From: Actinomycetota bacterium
Lineage (GTDB): Bacteria > Actinomycetota > Actinomycetes > Nanopelagicales > Nanopelagicaceae
Assembly: GCA_009699765.1 (NCBI GenBank)
Contig: WLNN01000073.1
Span: forward strand, 1 to 6,768
Direction: 5' to 3'
DNA length: 6,768 nucleotides
Shown here in pieces: positions 6,277 through 6,768 of this stretch (position 1 is its first letter; every line of letters starts with the position of its first letter). The notes below the pieces were generated by a model. The model was not told where the DNA came from and made no database searches. It was given only the letters and a program-made list of their open reading frames with translations. A program made the translations under genes and the position numbers.

Positions 6277-6768
6277 TATCGGTCAACGCCTCCCATAACA
6301 GGATCGATAGATGCAACAGCGCCGATAATGTCAGCAACCATTCCGCCCTCGCTCATTGCAGATGTAGATTGAAGATTATTAAATGATGGTTCGCGGAAAT
6401 GTGCGCGGTATGGCTTCGTTCCGCCGTCGGAAACAATGTGTGCGGCAAGTTCGCCACGTGGAGATTCAACTGCCGCATACGCCTGGCCTGCTGGAACTCG
6501 GAATCCTTCTGTAACAAGCTTGAAGTGGTGGATCAGTGATTCCATTGAAGAACCCATGATTTCGCGGATGTGATCGAGTGAATTTCCAAGTCCATCAGCG
6601 CCAAGGGCAAGCTGTGCTGGCCATGCAATTTTCTTATCAGCAACCATTACTGGCTGGCATTCAGTTGAATCTAACTTATCGATTGCCTGTTCGATAATTC
6701 GATGTGATTGCTCGAGCTCTGCCATACTAATTAAGAAACGACCATAAACATCGCAAGTGTCTGCGGTA
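6276..6768 (-). CDS. nuoD: NADH-quinone oxidoreductase subunit D, C-terminal part
   Basis: The gene enters from the high-coordinate edge, so only its last 163 codons are seen. The frame is open to the edge: before the Met at 6725 it reads [14 protein letters not shown], so that Met is internal and not the start. NuoD is the 49-kDa-type subunit, related to the large subunit of NiFe hydrogenases, and lines the quinone cavity with NuoB. Conserved pieces seen here are the helix with [11 protein letters not shown], the [16 protein letters not shown] block followed by [16 protein letters not shown], and the invariant C-terminal ending DPVMGGVDR. The hydrogenase-type metal ligands are replaced, as in all NuoD. 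The N-terminal quinone-binding His and Tyr fall outside the window. Whether nuoC is a separate gene upstream cannot be seen. Confidence 0.96.
   Translation of the reverse strand, partial: TADTCDVYGRFLISMAELEQSHRIIEQAIDKLDSTECQPVMVADKKIAWPAQLALGADGLGNSLDHIREIMGSSMESLIHHFKLVTEGFRVPAGQAYAAVESPRGELAAHIVSDGGTKPYRAHFREPSFNNLQSTSAMSEGGMVADIIGAVASIDPVMGGVDR
6289..6294 (-). promoter_or_regulatory. nuoE ribosome binding site, long spacer
   Basis: GGGAGG lies 12 bases before the nuoE ATG, longer than the 5 to 8 bases of its neighbours. It is made by the codons of the conserved Met-Gly-Gly near the nuoD C-terminus, so protein conservation alone may explain the match. Termination of nuoD at the same point (TAATG) probably assists initiation. 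Confidence 0.55.

Larger units (their letters stand above)
1..6768 (-). other. nuo operon segment (nuoD-E-F-G-H-I-J), complex I
   Basis: Seven genes lie head to tail on one strand in the classical nuo order, with no non-coding gap. The junctions are: D/E, E/F and I/J share one base in TAATG; G/H overlap by four bases in ATGA; H/I overlap by eight bases; F and G abut directly (TAA then ATG). Such packing implies a single polycistronic transcript and translational coupling, which suits subunits needed in fixed stoichiometry. The promoter should lie upstream of the window's high-coordinate end, probably before nuoA, and the terminator beyond the low-coordinate end. Both lie outside the window, and I see no terminator hairpin with a T-run inside it. 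Confidence 0.95.

Noticed and set aside
6276..6725. A separate 149-codon gene starting with the Met at 6725.
   Set aside because: The frame is open upstream to the window edge and the upstream residues (VYGRFLIS) continue the NuoD helix, so this Met is internal to nuoD.
1..6768. Possible hidden accessory system: CRISPR array, toxin-antitoxin pair, insertion sequence, tRNA or riboswitch.
   Set aside because: The whole window is covered by seven conserved nuo genes with intact motifs. I saw no direct-repeat array, transposase-like frame, tRNA-like fold or non-coding gap that could hold one.

Overview
The window is one uninterrupted stretch of a respiratory complex I (NADH:quinone oxidoreductase, NDH-1) operon, read entirely from the minus strand. 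In transcription order (high to low coordinates) it holds the 3' part of nuoD, then complete nuoE, nuoF, nuoG, nuoH and nuoI, then the first 19 codons of nuoJ. This is the canonical nuo order. Every base lies in a coding region. Each gene abuts or overlaps the next by 0 to 8 bases, so there is no room for internal promoters outside coding sequence, terminators, RNA genes or inserted elements.

The genes build three parts of one machine. NuoE, NuoF and NuoG form the NADH-oxidising arm: FMN plus iron-sulfur clusters N1a, N3, N1b, N4, N5 and N7. NuoD and NuoI carry electrons (clusters N6a and N6b) to the quinone-binding cavity. NuoH and NuoJ are membrane subunits that link quinone reduction to proton pumping. 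All cofactor ligands that fall inside the window are present, so the complex looks functional and NADH-linked, unlike the shorter forms that lack NuoEFG.

The tails on NuoE and NuoI, the tail on NuoH, the retained N7 site in NuoG and the overall sequence style fit an actinobacterium. However, the base composition is moderate (45% GC in the first 60 bases, similar by eye elsewhere) and third codon positions often end in A or T. That is unusual for Actinobacteria, and together with the compact gene packing it suggests a streamlined freshwater planktonic lineage such as acI (Nanopelagicales, Planktophila-like). The lineage call is an inference from composition and style, not from a database match.

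I looked for hidden systems on both strands: antisense genes, repeats, CRISPR arrays, toxin or defence genes, and structured RNAs. I found none I could support. The plus-strand open frames are shadows of the nuo genes. This is an ordinary conserved housekeeping region with a few details worth checking, and all interest scores are deliberately low.
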